A DNA stretch of 5,334 nt from Candidatus Cloacimonadota bacterium (GCA_021106755.1 JAIOTM010000120.1:1-5334); one strand, 5' to 3'. Shown: positions 1 to 5,334, counted from the stretch's first letter. Numbers and translations: made by a program. The notes: a model not told the origin generated them from the sequence alone.

Positions 1-96
1 CCAATACCAGCCAAAGAGCTTTCAGATAGATTGCATGATGTTCCTGGTACTTTTGAAGATAGATTGAAGACATGGCTCAAAGAGATGAAGATATAA
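1..96 (+). CDS. 3' end of an unrecognised gene upstream of trmL (partial)
   Basis: Frame 1 is open from the first base of the window to a TAA at 94-96, giving 31 C-terminal residues that end FEDRLKTWLKEMKI. The start lies outside the window. The tail is charged and looks like an amphipathic helix, which suits a genuine soluble protein end. I do not recognise the family from so short a piece and assign no function. It overlaps the trmL start (ATG at 72) by 25 bases in a different frame, so the two genes are probably co-transcribed and translationally coupled. It could be a chance open frame, because 31 codons is weak evidence. The absence of any other explanation for bases 1-71 and the operon-like overlap favour a real gene. 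Confidence 0.55.
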   Translation, partial: PIPAKELSDRLHDVPGTFEDRLKTWLKEMKI

Positions 97-587
97 ATTT
101 CCGGGTTGTACTTTATCAGCCGGAGATTCCCGCTAATACAGGCAACATTGGCAGATTGTGCCTCGGCATGAATGCCGCTTTGCATCTGATACGTCCCGTG
201 CGATTTCTTCTCACCGATAAGTATTTGAAACGGGCCGGTCTGGATTACTGGGACGAATTGAACGTGCATATGCACTCAAGTTTAACGGAATTCAGAGAGA
301 GCTATCCTGAAAGCAGAATCTGGCTTTGCAGTACTAAAGCGGTTATGCCCTATCACAAGGTAAAATTCCAGCGGGGAGACGCACTGATTTTCGGACCGGA
401 ATCGCGGGGATTACCGGAAGAACTGCTTAGGGAGTACTCAGAAAACACCCTGTCAATTCCCATGACGAAGCAGATTCGGTCGTTTAATCTTGCTAACAGC
501 GTAGGGATTATTTTAAGCGAAGGGATGCGACAATTGGAGTTTCCCGGTTGCACTGTTGGAAGTGGAAAAATTTTCGTTGACGGCTGA
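72..587 (+). CDS. trmL: tRNA (cytidine/uridine(34)-2'-O)-methyltransferase, TrmL/YibK-type SPOUT protein
   Basis: A 171-residue cytosolic SPOUT methyltransferase. TrmL family members use S-adenosylmethionine to 2'-O-methylate the wobble nucleotide of certain tRNAs, tRNA-Leu in E. coli. The family landmarks are present in order: LYQPEIPANTGNIGRLC (residues 14-30), RAGLDYW (54-60), the SAM-site motif FGPESRGLP (107-115), and the trefoil-knot motif IPM...RSFNLANSVGIILSEGMRQ (129-153). The protein is slightly longer than the roughly 157 residues of E. coli TrmL, through about nine extra N-terminal residues and a short C-terminal tail. ATG at 72 is the only sensible start, because an in-frame TAG lies at 60-62. 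There is no strong ribosome site, only AG-rich sequence, so translation probably relies on coupling to the upstream gene that it overlaps. The family call is firm; the exact tRNA target is inferred. Confidence 0.93.
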   Translation: MAQRDEDINFRVVLYQPEIPANTGNIGRLCLGMNAALHLIRPVRFLLTDKYLKRAGLDYWDELNVHMHSSLTEFRESYPESRIWLCSTKAVMPYHKVKFQRGDALIFGPESRGLPEELLREYSENTLSIPMTKQIRSFNLANSVGIILSEGMRQLEFPGCTVGSGKIFVDG

Positions 588-620
588 GACGATAATACAT
601 TTTCTAATAAAAACGAAACA

Positions 621-627
621 GAGGAGG
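621..627 (+). promoter_or_regulatory. Strong ribosome binding site for dapA
   Basis: GAGGAGG ends four bases before the ATG at 632 and is close to a full anti-Shine-Dalgarno match. It fixes the dapA start and is the strongest ribosome site in the window. The 44-base gap before it (588-631) is AT-rich, with no convincing promoter or terminator. Confidence 0.85.
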
Positions 628-631
628 CTGT

Positions 632-1510
632 ATGCTGCAAGGTTCTTATGTGGCTATTGTAACCCCATTCAAAAATAAGGATATAGACTACTCGGCGGTA
701 GAGCGGTTGTTGCATCACCATCTGGATAACGGAACAGATGGGATTTTACTGCTCGGTACAACCGGGGAAGCACCTACTCTCGCCAGCGATGAAAAAGAGC
801 GGTACATCCGGTTCTGCGTTCAGAAAATTGATGGAAAAGTTCCGGTGATGATGGGAACAGGCACTAATAATCTTAACCACACAATAGCGATGACCGCACG
901 CGCGAAAAGCTGGGGAGTCGATTCCGCTCTGGTAATTACTCCATATTACAACAAGCCGACTCAGGAAGGGCTATACCAGTTTTTCAAAGCGGTAGAAGCT
1001 GCTACGGATATTCCAATAGTGATGTACAATGTTCCGGGCAGAACCGGCGTTAACATGTCTGCTGAAACAGCAATCCGGCTGGCAAATGAGTGCGAAGGGA
1101 TAGTTGCCCTGAAAGCCGCGAGTGGTGATATTGTAAAAGCATCGCTCGTTGTAAGGGAAACCTCGGATGATTTCGCGGTTCTTTCGGGTGAAGACCCCCT
1201 CAACATGCCTTTAATGGCTTGCGGGGCAAGCGGGTTCATCTCCGTTACTGCCAATGTTGTCCCGGATATGTTGCATAAGCTCTGGGCTTTGTGCTCTTCC
1301 GGCGATTACTCCTTTGCCAGAAAACTGCATCAACAGTTGTTAGAACTGAATAAAGTGCTCTTTATTGAGACAAACCCGATTCCCGTTAAAGAATCACTTG
1401 CCATGATGGGAATGATTCAACCGGAATTCCGTCTGCCTATGTGTCCTTTACTGAAGGCTAACAGACAGCAGTTAATGAATGTTTTGAAGTCATATAAACT
1501 AATAGATTAG
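632..1510 (+). CDS. dapA: 4-hydroxy-tetrahydrodipicolinate synthase (DHDPS)
   Basis: A 292-residue class I aldolase-type TIM barrel of normal length. It condenses pyruvate with aspartate semialdehyde, the committed step to diaminopimelate (cell wall) and lysine, in the cytosol. Visible residues: GTTGE (42-46) with active-site T44, YY at 105-106, Y132 in YNVPGRTG with substrate-binding R137, and Schiff-base K161; E. coli equivalents are T45, Y106/Y107, Y133, R138 and K161. The C-terminal ETNPIPVKESLAMMG segment is typical of DapA. Two departures are visible. The residue after the catalytic lysine is Ala (KAASGD) where Glu is usual. The lysine-feedback positions H53, H56 and E84 of E. coli are S52, K55 and H83 here, which suggests weak or no lysine inhibition. 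Related aldolases (N-acetylneuraminate lyase, KDPG aldolase) share the fold, but overall similarity to DapA is much stronger. The next gene starts 9 bases downstream. Confidence 0.95.
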   Translation: MLQGSYVAIVTPFKNKDIDYSAVERLLHHHLDNGTDGILLLGTTGEAPTLASDEKERYIRFCVQKIDGKVPVMMGTGTNNLNHTIAMTARAKSWGVDSALVITPYYNKPTQEGLYQFFKAVEAATDIPIVMYNVPGRTGVNMSAETAIRLANECEGIVALKAASGDIVKASLVVRETSDDFAVLSGEDPLNMPLMACGASGFISVTANVVPDMLHKLWALCSSGDYSFARKLHQQLLELNKVLFIETNPIPVKESLAMMGMIQPEFRLPMCPLLKANRQQLMNVLKSYKLID

Positions 1511-1519
1511 GTCATATAA

Positions 1520-1894
1520 TTGAAAAACCCCGGCAAACGCGATAATTACATTATCTGCCCGCGAACTAAGCGGTTTGAAAGCATCTTTGTTTGCGCGTGC
1601 AACTGCACAAATAAGTGCCGTGAATATCGTTTGAGTGTCAGGGTAGAAACATTACTCAAATTTGTCGAAAAACACCCGGAATACAAGCTTATAGGAGAAC
1701 TAATGGCACAAAAAAAAACAACAGTTAAAGGCGAGAAAAAGTATTGGGTTGTAACCGATGACAACCAGTATCAAGAAGTTGATCATGATGATTTAATGAA
1801 GAATCCCATGGACTATGTTGGAAAAAAGATTTTCGACAAACCACCTTTCAAATATGAATTGGTTGTCTCACTGAAACGAACTAAAAACGATTAA
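1520..1894 (+). CDS. Small cysteine-rich protein of unknown function
   Basis: I do not recognise this 124-residue protein. Residues 1-40 hold five cysteines, C13, C25, C27, C29 and C33, as CX11CXCXCX3C, which looks like a metal-binding site (zinc or iron-sulfur; inference). Residues 43-60 look helical. Residues 63-124 are a lysine-rich, cysteine-free part with aromatic and acidic patches (YWVVTDDNQYQEVDHDD) and no membrane segment or signal peptide. The start is TTG at 1520, immediately after an in-frame TAA at 1517-1519; AGGT at 1509-1512, overlapping the dapA stop, lies at a workable distance. A second possible start is ATG at 1703 with AGGAG in front, giving a 63-residue C-terminal product. 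Spacings of 9 bases from dapA and 13 to the next gene place it in the operon. It is probably a real protein, given the patterned cysteines and tight packing; its function is open. Confidence 0.72.
   Translation: MKNPGKRDNYIICPRTKRFESIFVCACNCTNKCREYRLSVRVETLLKFVEKHPEYKLIGELMAQKKTTVKGEKKYWVVTDDNQYQEVDHDDLMKNPMDYVGKKIFDKPPFKYELVVSLKRTKND
1693..1705 (+). promoter_or_regulatory. Internal ribosome site and ATG inside the cysteine-rich gene
   Basis: AGGAG at 1693-1697 is followed, five bases later, by an ATG at 1703-1705 in the same frame as the 124-residue gene. It matches the consensus better than anything before the TTG start at 1520. It could start a 63-residue protein lacking the cysteine cluster, or be the true start if the TTG is not used. 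A run of nine A (1710-1718) follows directly. Confidence 0.45.
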
Positions 1895-1907
1895 GTACTA
1901 ACCAGAG

Positions 1908-3356
1908 ATGGATTACGCCTACCTGGCAAGCTGGGTAGCGGCACAGCAGCATTGTTTTGAAAAACAATGGATTGTTCAGCGGCTGTCCCGCTTTGAAAAT
2001 CAGTACCGTATTGAGTTTCGCAAGCGCAAAACATATTTGCAGATAGACCTGGCGAACTCTTCCTGTTTCTTTTCCGCAAATAAAGATTTACCGTTTAAAG
2101 AATCGGGATTGCCCGGCGCGTTCCCAGACCGACTCACGGCTGCCACCCTTCGAAGCATTTCCCTCGCCGAAAACGACCGCATAATAACCTTACATTTCAC
2201 CCGCGTAAATATGTACAGTGTCACCGAAGAAACCGGACTTGTTATTGAACTTGCTCCCCGCTTCGAGAATCTTATTCTGACAGTAGCAGAGAGTGGAGTA
2301 GTGATAGACTGCCTTAAACGAATTTCGCTGGCAGATAACAAACAACGGCAGGTTCTTCCTGGTGCACCATACCAACCACCCGAAACCACTTATGTACCTC
2401 AGCGTCGAATATTTACACCCCCCTATACGCTGTCAGATGGAACTGAGACTGATGATATTAACCGCTGGATGGAGGCAAATTATTACGAGGACTACCTGTC
2501 CCGGAGAGCGGAAAAATTAATCAGTCACAAGACAGGACAACTAAACAAGAAGGTAAAAAAAGCAAATCGAAAGCTTCTTCGGCAAAGAGAAGAGTTGGCT
2601 GATGCCGACAAGGAGAAAATGTATCGGCAAAAAGGTGAGTTATTGAAAGCCAATTTTCATTTACTGAAACGGGGGATGAAAAAAATATTTGTTACTGACT
2701 ATTTCACACCGGACGCGAAAGGAATTAAGATAGACCTCGACCCTAAACTTGGAGCACAACAAAATATTGAACAATATTTCAAGAAATACAGAAAATCCAA
2801 ATCGGGTAAAAAAAAGATTATTGAACAGATAAAGCATACGGAAGCAGAGATAGAAAAATACAAACAGCAGATTTTCGATCTGGAAGATACGGAGCAATTT
2901 TCAGAATTGCTGACTTCTCAAAACAAAAAGGAAAAAAAGCAGTCGAAAGAGAAGAAACCATCTTACAAAAAACTGCGGATAGACGATAGGTGGGAGCTTT
3001 TTATCGGGAGAACTTCGACTGAGAACGATCAATTAACCACCCGATTCGCCAAGCCGGATGACTGGTGGTTTCATTGCAGAATGTTTCATGGTTCTCATAT
3101 TATTTTACGAAATTACGGAAAAGCCACGCGTCCTCCCGAAAACCTGATATTGCTGGCTACACGACTTGCGGCTTATTACAGTAAAGCAAAAAACTCGAAA
3201 AACGTACCTGTGGACTTTACCTCGATACGTTATGTGCGAAAACCCCGTGGGAGTGCCCCCGGATATGTTATATATAAAAACCAGAAAACATATTTTGTTG
3301 ACCCTCTCAGCATCAGAGAAGCGGCAAAAATGGTGAATCAGCATGAAACAGGGTAA
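1908..3356 (+). CDS. NFACT family protein, short RqcH-like (ribosome quality control factor)
   Basis: A 482-residue cytosolic protein of the NFACT (FbpA/RqcH/Tae2/NEMF) family. Characterised bacterial RqcH binds large ribosomal subunits carrying stalled peptidyl-tRNA and recruits tRNA-Ala to add alanine tails. Domains: a divergent NFACT-N at about 1-155 with an Asp-Arg pair at D90-R91 (NDRIITLHF) in the context of the RqcH D97-R98 pair; a charged coiled coil at about 195-345 enclosing the middle signature YRQKGELLKAN (239-249) and IDLDPKLGAQQNIEQYFKKY (275-294); and NFACT-R at about 358-468 with DDWWFHCRMFHGSHIILRN (384-402) and a C-terminal GYVIYKNQKTYFVDP. Between PYQPPE and the coiled coil there are only about 30 residues, so the usual helix-hairpin-helix module seems absent, explaining the length versus about 570 for RqcH. 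ATG 1908 is the first start after an in-frame TAA at 1899-1901; its ribosome site is poor. An older label is fibronectin-binding protein A. Confidence 0.88.
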   Translation: MDYAYLASWVAAQQHCFEKQWIVQRLSRFENQYRIEFRKRKTYLQIDLANSSCFFSANKDLPFKESGLPGAFPDRLTAATLRSISLAENDRIITLHFTRVNMYSVTEETGLVIELAPRFENLILTVAESGVVIDCLKRISLADNKQRQVLPGAPYQPPETTYVPQRRIFTPPYTLSDGTETDDINRWMEANYYEDYLSRRAEKLISHKTGQLNKKVKKANRKLLRQREELADADKEKMYRQKGELLKANFHLLKRGMKKIFVTDYFTPDAKGIKIDLDPKLGAQQNIEQYFKKYRKSKSGKKKIIEQIKHTEAEIEKYKQQIFDLEDTEQFSELLTSQNKKEKKQSKEKKPSYKKLRIDDRWELFIGRTSTENDQLTTRFAKPDDWWFHCRMFHGSHIILRNYGKATRPPENLILLATRLAAYYSKAKNSKNVPVDFTSIRYVRKPRGSAPGYVIYKNQKTYFVDPLSIREAAKMVNQHETG

Positions 3357-4020
3357 GGCGGTTGTTCTTGTCAGTGGTGGAATGGACAGCCTTGTGACAG
3401 CGGCTGTTTCGGTGAGAGAAAACAAGGACATATTTTTTCTTCATCTCAATTATGGGCAGAAAACTCAGCGGAAAGAGGCGGAGTGCTTTCGGGCGTTAGT
3501 GAAACACTACAAACCGAAGAAATTTCTTGAAACAGACCTGGATTATTTCACTGCGATTGGTGGTTCCAGCCTTACCGATAAAAACATCGCAATATCAGAC
3601 CACGACCCAACTGAAAAAGGGATTCCATCGACTTATGTGCCGTTTCGTAATGCTCAGTTTCTTTCCATAGCGGTTAGCTGGGCGGAAGTTATTGGTGCGG
3701 GGAAAATCTATATCGGTGCGGTCGAGGAAGACAGTACAAACGATCCTGTTTGCCGCAAAGTCTTTTTTGAAGCGTTTCAGCACACGATAGATACCGGAAC
3801 AAAAGGAGATAAACCGATTGAGATTGTTACGCCGTTATTGAAATTATCGAAAGCTGAGATTGTGAAGCTGGGAACTAAATTGCATGCTCCTTTTGAACAT
3901 AGCTGGAGCTGTTATCGAGACAACGTTGTAGCCTGCGGAACCTGCGATAGTTGTGTACTCAGACTCAAAGGTTTCAGAAACGCGGGTTTAACAGACCCAA
4001 TAACATACAGGAAGAGATGA
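3343..4020 (+). CDS. queC: 7-cyano-7-deazaguanine (preQ0) synthase
   Basis: A 225-residue ATP-dependent enzyme that converts 7-carboxy-7-deazaguanine plus ammonia to preQ0, the precursor of the queuosine placed at tRNA wobble position 34. Visible features: the N-type PP-loop SGGMDS (11-16), LHLNYGQ (33-39), STYVPFRN (96-103), IGAVEED (124-130), TPLL (163-166), and the zinc site C190, C198, C201, C204 in CX7CX2CX2C, followed by LRLKGF as in other QueC proteins. Length is normal. The usual SGYPDCR segment reads STNDPVCR (131-138), keeping only the P and CR. The start ATG at 3343 overlaps the NFACT gene by 14 bases, with GGTGA at 3332-3336 as a modest ribosome site, indicating translational coupling. 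queD, queE and folE are not in the window. The family assignment is firm. Confidence 0.94.
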   Translation: MKQGKAVVLVSGGMDSLVTAAVSVRENKDIFFLHLNYGQKTQRKEAECFRALVKHYKPKKFLETDLDYFTAIGGSSLTDKNIAISDHDPTEKGIPSTYVPFRNAQFLSIAVSWAEVIGAGKIYIGAVEEDSTNDPVCRKVFFEAFQHTIDTGTKGDKPIEIVTPLLKLSKAEIVKLGTKLHAPFEHSWSCYRDNVVACGTCDSCVLRLKGFRNAGLTDPITYRKR

Positions 4021-4042
4021 CAGAAGCTTCATAATTCTGGCA
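4018..4042 (+). other. Hairpin over the queC stop codon, possible weak terminator or attenuator
   Basis: TGACAGAA (4018-4025) can pair with TTCTGGCA (4035-4042) as a stem with one A-G mismatch and a 9-base loop, followed by GGTTTATT. It lies across the queC stop and ahead of ribD. The stem is short and the T-tract poor, so full termination is unlikely; an mRNA stability or attenuation role is only an inference. Confidence 0.25.
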
Positions 4043-4058
4043 GGTTTATTCAATCTTC

Positions 4059-4063
4059 GAGGA
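4059..4063 (+). promoter_or_regulatory. Ribosome binding site for ribD
   Basis: GAGGA ends seven bases before the ATG at 4071, optimal spacing, and supports that start. The 50-base gap from queC shows no room for an FMN riboswitch and no clear promoter. Confidence 0.8.
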
Positions 4064-4070
4064 AACAAAT

Positions 4071-5162
4071 ATGAGTTTTCAAACGCGGTATATGCGTCGG
4101 GCAATGGAACTGGCGGAAAGTGCCAGAGGAAAAACTTTACCTAATCCTAATGTGGGTGCGGTAGTCGTCTTAGATGGCAAAATAGTTGGTGAAGGGTTAA
4201 CGCAACCTTGCGGAGGCAATCACGCGGAAGTTCAGGCGTTATTGAAAGCCGGAAAATTATCCCGCAACGCCGAACTCTATGTTACCCTCGAACCGTGTAG
4301 TCACTGGGGCAGAACGCCTCCCTGCACAGACGCTATTATCTGGGCTGGAATCTCCACAGTTTACGCTGGTATCCCGGACCCTAATCCAGAAGTAGATTCT
4401 CAAGCGATTCTGAAAGAAGCCGGAATTGGCTTTCAGATTGGTTTTCTTTCAGAGGAGATTTCGCGTCAGTTAGAGACCTATCTGATTTATATGAGCCGGA
4501 AAAGCCCCTTTGATATGCTGAAAACCGCCATGTCTCTTGATGGTTGTATAGCCACCAAAGATGGGGAGTCGTGCTGGATTACCGGAGAGGAATCGCGGGG
4601 GCGAGTGCATGAACTGCGCACGGAGTACGACGCGATTCTGACTGGTATTGGCACTGTTCTGTCAGATAACCCCCGTCTTAACGTTCGGCTTGATGGAACT
4701 TTTCGGCAACCAGTGAGGGTGATACTTGATCCAGATTTACTGATACCTCTTGATTGCAACATTGCCCGTAGTGCTGCAAATCAGCGGACAATTGTTTTCT
4801 GCGGCAAAGATACATCCGGGAGGTGGCAACTCTACAGCGAGGTAGGAATTGAAATTGTTCCCTTAACCTTGATTGATGAGAAGTTTGTTCTTAATGAAGT
4901 TCTGAAAATGCTGCATCAACGGGAAATCGGCTCTGTGATGCTGGAAACAGGAGCCAGACTCACCGCGGCATTTGTTGAAGCAGAACTCGTGGATAAGTAC
5001 GAGCTTTTTATCGCGCCACGAATTATTGGAAACGGATTAAAGGCTTTTGGGGCTGTGCATACAGCGCAACTTGTCGATGCTTTACAATTGCAGATTACTC
5101 AACAACAAACAAGAGGATTTGATTGGCATATTACAGCTTATCCGGTTCGAAGTAAGAAGTAA
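4071..5162 (+). CDS. ribD: Bifunctional diaminohydroxyphosphoribosylaminopyrimidine deaminase / 5-amino-6-(5-phosphoribosylamino)uracil reductase
   Basis: A 363-residue two-domain cytosolic enzyme of normal length for steps two and three of riboflavin synthesis. The N-terminal deaminase (about 1-145) has LPNPNVGAV (23-31), the zinc-binding and proton-shuttle motif HAE (H51, E53), and EPCSHWGRTPPC with zinc ligands C76 and C85. The NADPH-dependent reductase (about 146-360) shows KTAMSLDGCIA (151-161), SCWITGEESR (167-176), AILTGIGTVLSDNPRL (188-203), a cofactor loop LETGARL (291-297) where EGG or EAG is usual, and the typical end APRIIGNG (315-322). One departure: after DPNP the family normally has V-x-G-x-G, but here DPNPEVDSQAILKEAGI lacks both glycines and is about two residues shorter than E. 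coli RibD. No ribE, ribBA or ribH follows; the next gene is a tRNA. Enough catalytic residues remain that I expect an active enzyme. Confidence 0.94.
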   Translation: MSFQTRYMRRAMELAESARGKTLPNPNVGAVVVLDGKIVGEGLTQPCGGNHAEVQALLKAGKLSRNAELYVTLEPCSHWGRTPPCTDAIIWAGISTVYAGIPDPNPEVDSQAILKEAGIGFQIGFLSEEISRQLETYLIYMSRKSPFDMLKTAMSLDGCIATKDGESCWITGEESRGRVHELRTEYDAILTGIGTVLSDNPRLNVRLDGTFRQPVRVILDPDLLIPLDCNIARSAANQRTIVFCGKDTSGRWQLYSEVGIEIVPLTLIDEKFVLNEVLKMLHQREIGSVMLETGARLTAAFVEAELVDKYELFIAPRIIGNGLKAFGAVHTAQLVDALQLQITQQQTRGFDWHITAYPVRSKK

Positions 5163-5185
5163 AAATATTCCTGTAAATATCCTGC
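5163..5185 (+). repeat. Imperfect tandem repeat after ribD
   Basis: AAATATTCCTGT (5163-5174) is followed directly by AAATATCCTGC (5175-5185), two copies differing by one T and the last base. Two copies only, function unknown; it could be chance in AT-rich sequence. Confidence 0.35.
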
Positions 5186-5204
5186 AAATTGGTTGACACA
5201 ATTT
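5186..5204. repeat. Inverted repeat enclosing a TTGACA box
   Basis: AAATTG (5186-5191) and CAATTT (5199-5204) are perfect inverted arms separated by the 7 bases GTTGACA. As an RNA hairpin it is weak and lacks a T-tract, so it is a poor terminator. As DNA it could be an operator over a -35 box. Neither use is shown by the sequence. Confidence 0.3.
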
Positions 5205-5236
5205 TGGTGATTAGATATTTGGAAAAAATGTATAAT
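5193..5236 (+). promoter_or_regulatory. Probable promoter region of tRNA-Ser
   Basis: A perfect TATAAT lies at 5231-5236, 15 bases before the tRNA, preceded by an A6 run and TG. A start about 7 bases downstream would leave a leader of roughly 9 bases, reasonable for a tRNA gene. A perfect TTGACA lies at 5193-5198 but is 32 bases from the TATAAT, too far for a standard sigma-70 pair; the sequence at the correct -35 distance (TGATTA, 5208-5213) is poor. The -10 is credible, the -35 unresolved. Confidence 0.5.
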
Positions 5237-5251
5237 TGATCTTTGACACTT

Positions 5252-5334
5252 GGAGGACTAGTTCTAATTGGTAAGACAGCGGTCTTGAAAACCGCCGCGC
5301 TTTGCGCTTGGGGGTTCGAGTCCCTCGTCCTCCG
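5252..5334 (+). tRNA. tRNA-Ser, anticodon UGA
   Basis: An 83-base class II tRNA that folds fully. The acceptor stem GGAGGAC (5252-5258) pairs with GTCCTCC (5327-5333) over 7 bp, with discriminator G5334 as in serine tRNAs. The D arm has a 3-bp stem (5261-5263 with 5275-5277) and GG at 5270-5271. Anticodon stem GCGGT (5279-5283) pairs with ACCGC (5291-5295) around loop CTTGAAA; the anticodon is TGA at 5286-5288, reading UCA and related serine codons. The long variable arm is a GCGC-TTT-GCGC hairpin (5297-5307). The T stem GGGGG (5310-5314) pairs with CCCTC (5322-5326), with one G-U pair, around TTCGAGT. The window stops at the discriminator, so whether CCA is encoded cannot be seen. Confidence 0.96.

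Noticed and set aside
577..610. Possible promoter before dapA (TTGACG with GATAAT or TAATAA)
   Set aside because: Spacings are 8 or 22 bases, outside the workable range, and the genes are close enough to be co-transcribed.
353..721. Minus-strand open frame of 122 codons across the trmL end and dapA start
   Set aside because: It lies opposite two well-supported genes, has no ribosome site or recognisable motif, and its translation looks like a reverse shadow.
2000..2389. Minus-strand open frame of 129 codons inside the NFACT gene
   Set aside because: Fully antisense to a recognisable domain and without family resemblance.
3105..3431. Minus-strand open frame of 108 codons over the NFACT-queC junction
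   Set aside because: It is antisense to the conserved NFACT-R domain and the QueC PP-loop; no independent coding signal.
5252..5256. GGAGG as a ribosome binding site
   Set aside because: It is the 5' acceptor strand of tRNA-Ser and pairs perfectly with 5329-5333; no start codon or reading frame follows.
5252..5334. Selenocysteine tRNA as an alternative reading
   Set aside because: The anticodon is TGA, not TCA, the acceptor stem is 7 bp, and the variable arm is short, all serine-like.
1..5334. CRISPR array, insertion sequence, toxin-antitoxin or defence module
   Set aside because: No regularly spaced repeats, terminal inverted repeats, transposase motifs or defence domains are visible; every gene but the small orphan and the partial tail belongs to a known housekeeping family.

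Overview
The window reads as an ordinary bacterial chromosomal segment with every recognisable gene on the plus strand. It is compact and moderately AT-rich. Shine-Dalgarno-type ribosome sites, a TTG start and short overlaps between genes indicate a bacterium. Lineage is only a guess: dapA, queC, a two-domain ribD and an NFACT protein apparently lacking its helix-hairpin-helix module would fit a Gram-negative or uncultivated phylum. No mobile element, phage gene, CRISPR array or rRNA is visible.

Layout: (1) the last 31 codons of an unrecognised gene (1-96), overlapping trmL by 25 bases; (2) trmL, a SPOUT tRNA wobble 2'-O-methyltransferase (72-587); (3) dapA, the first committed enzyme of lysine/diaminopimelate synthesis (632-1510), behind a strong ribosome site; (4) a small cysteine-rich protein of unknown function (1520-1894) with a TTG start, plus a well-placed internal ribosome site and ATG at 1693-1705; (5) a short NFACT/RqcH-like protein (1908-3356); (6) queC (3343-4020), overlapping it by 14 bases; (7) ribD (4071-5162); (8) an 89-base AT-rich gap with promoter-like elements; (9) tRNA-Ser(UGA) (5252-5334), whose discriminator base is the last base of the window.

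The spacings (-25, +44, +9, +13, -14, +50) suggest one co-directional transcription unit from the upstream gene to ribD, with tRNA-Ser probably expressed from its own promoter. Several genes concern tRNA and translation: TrmL and QueC act on tRNA wobble-base modification, NFACT/RqcH proteins bind tRNA and stalled 60S/50S subunits, and a tRNA gene follows. dapA and ribD are housekeeping biosynthesis genes. I read this as a mixed housekeeping operon, not a dedicated new system.

The points most worth a second look are the cysteine-rich orphan with its internal start and A9 run, the shortened NFACT protein, and motif departures in DapA, QueC and RibD.
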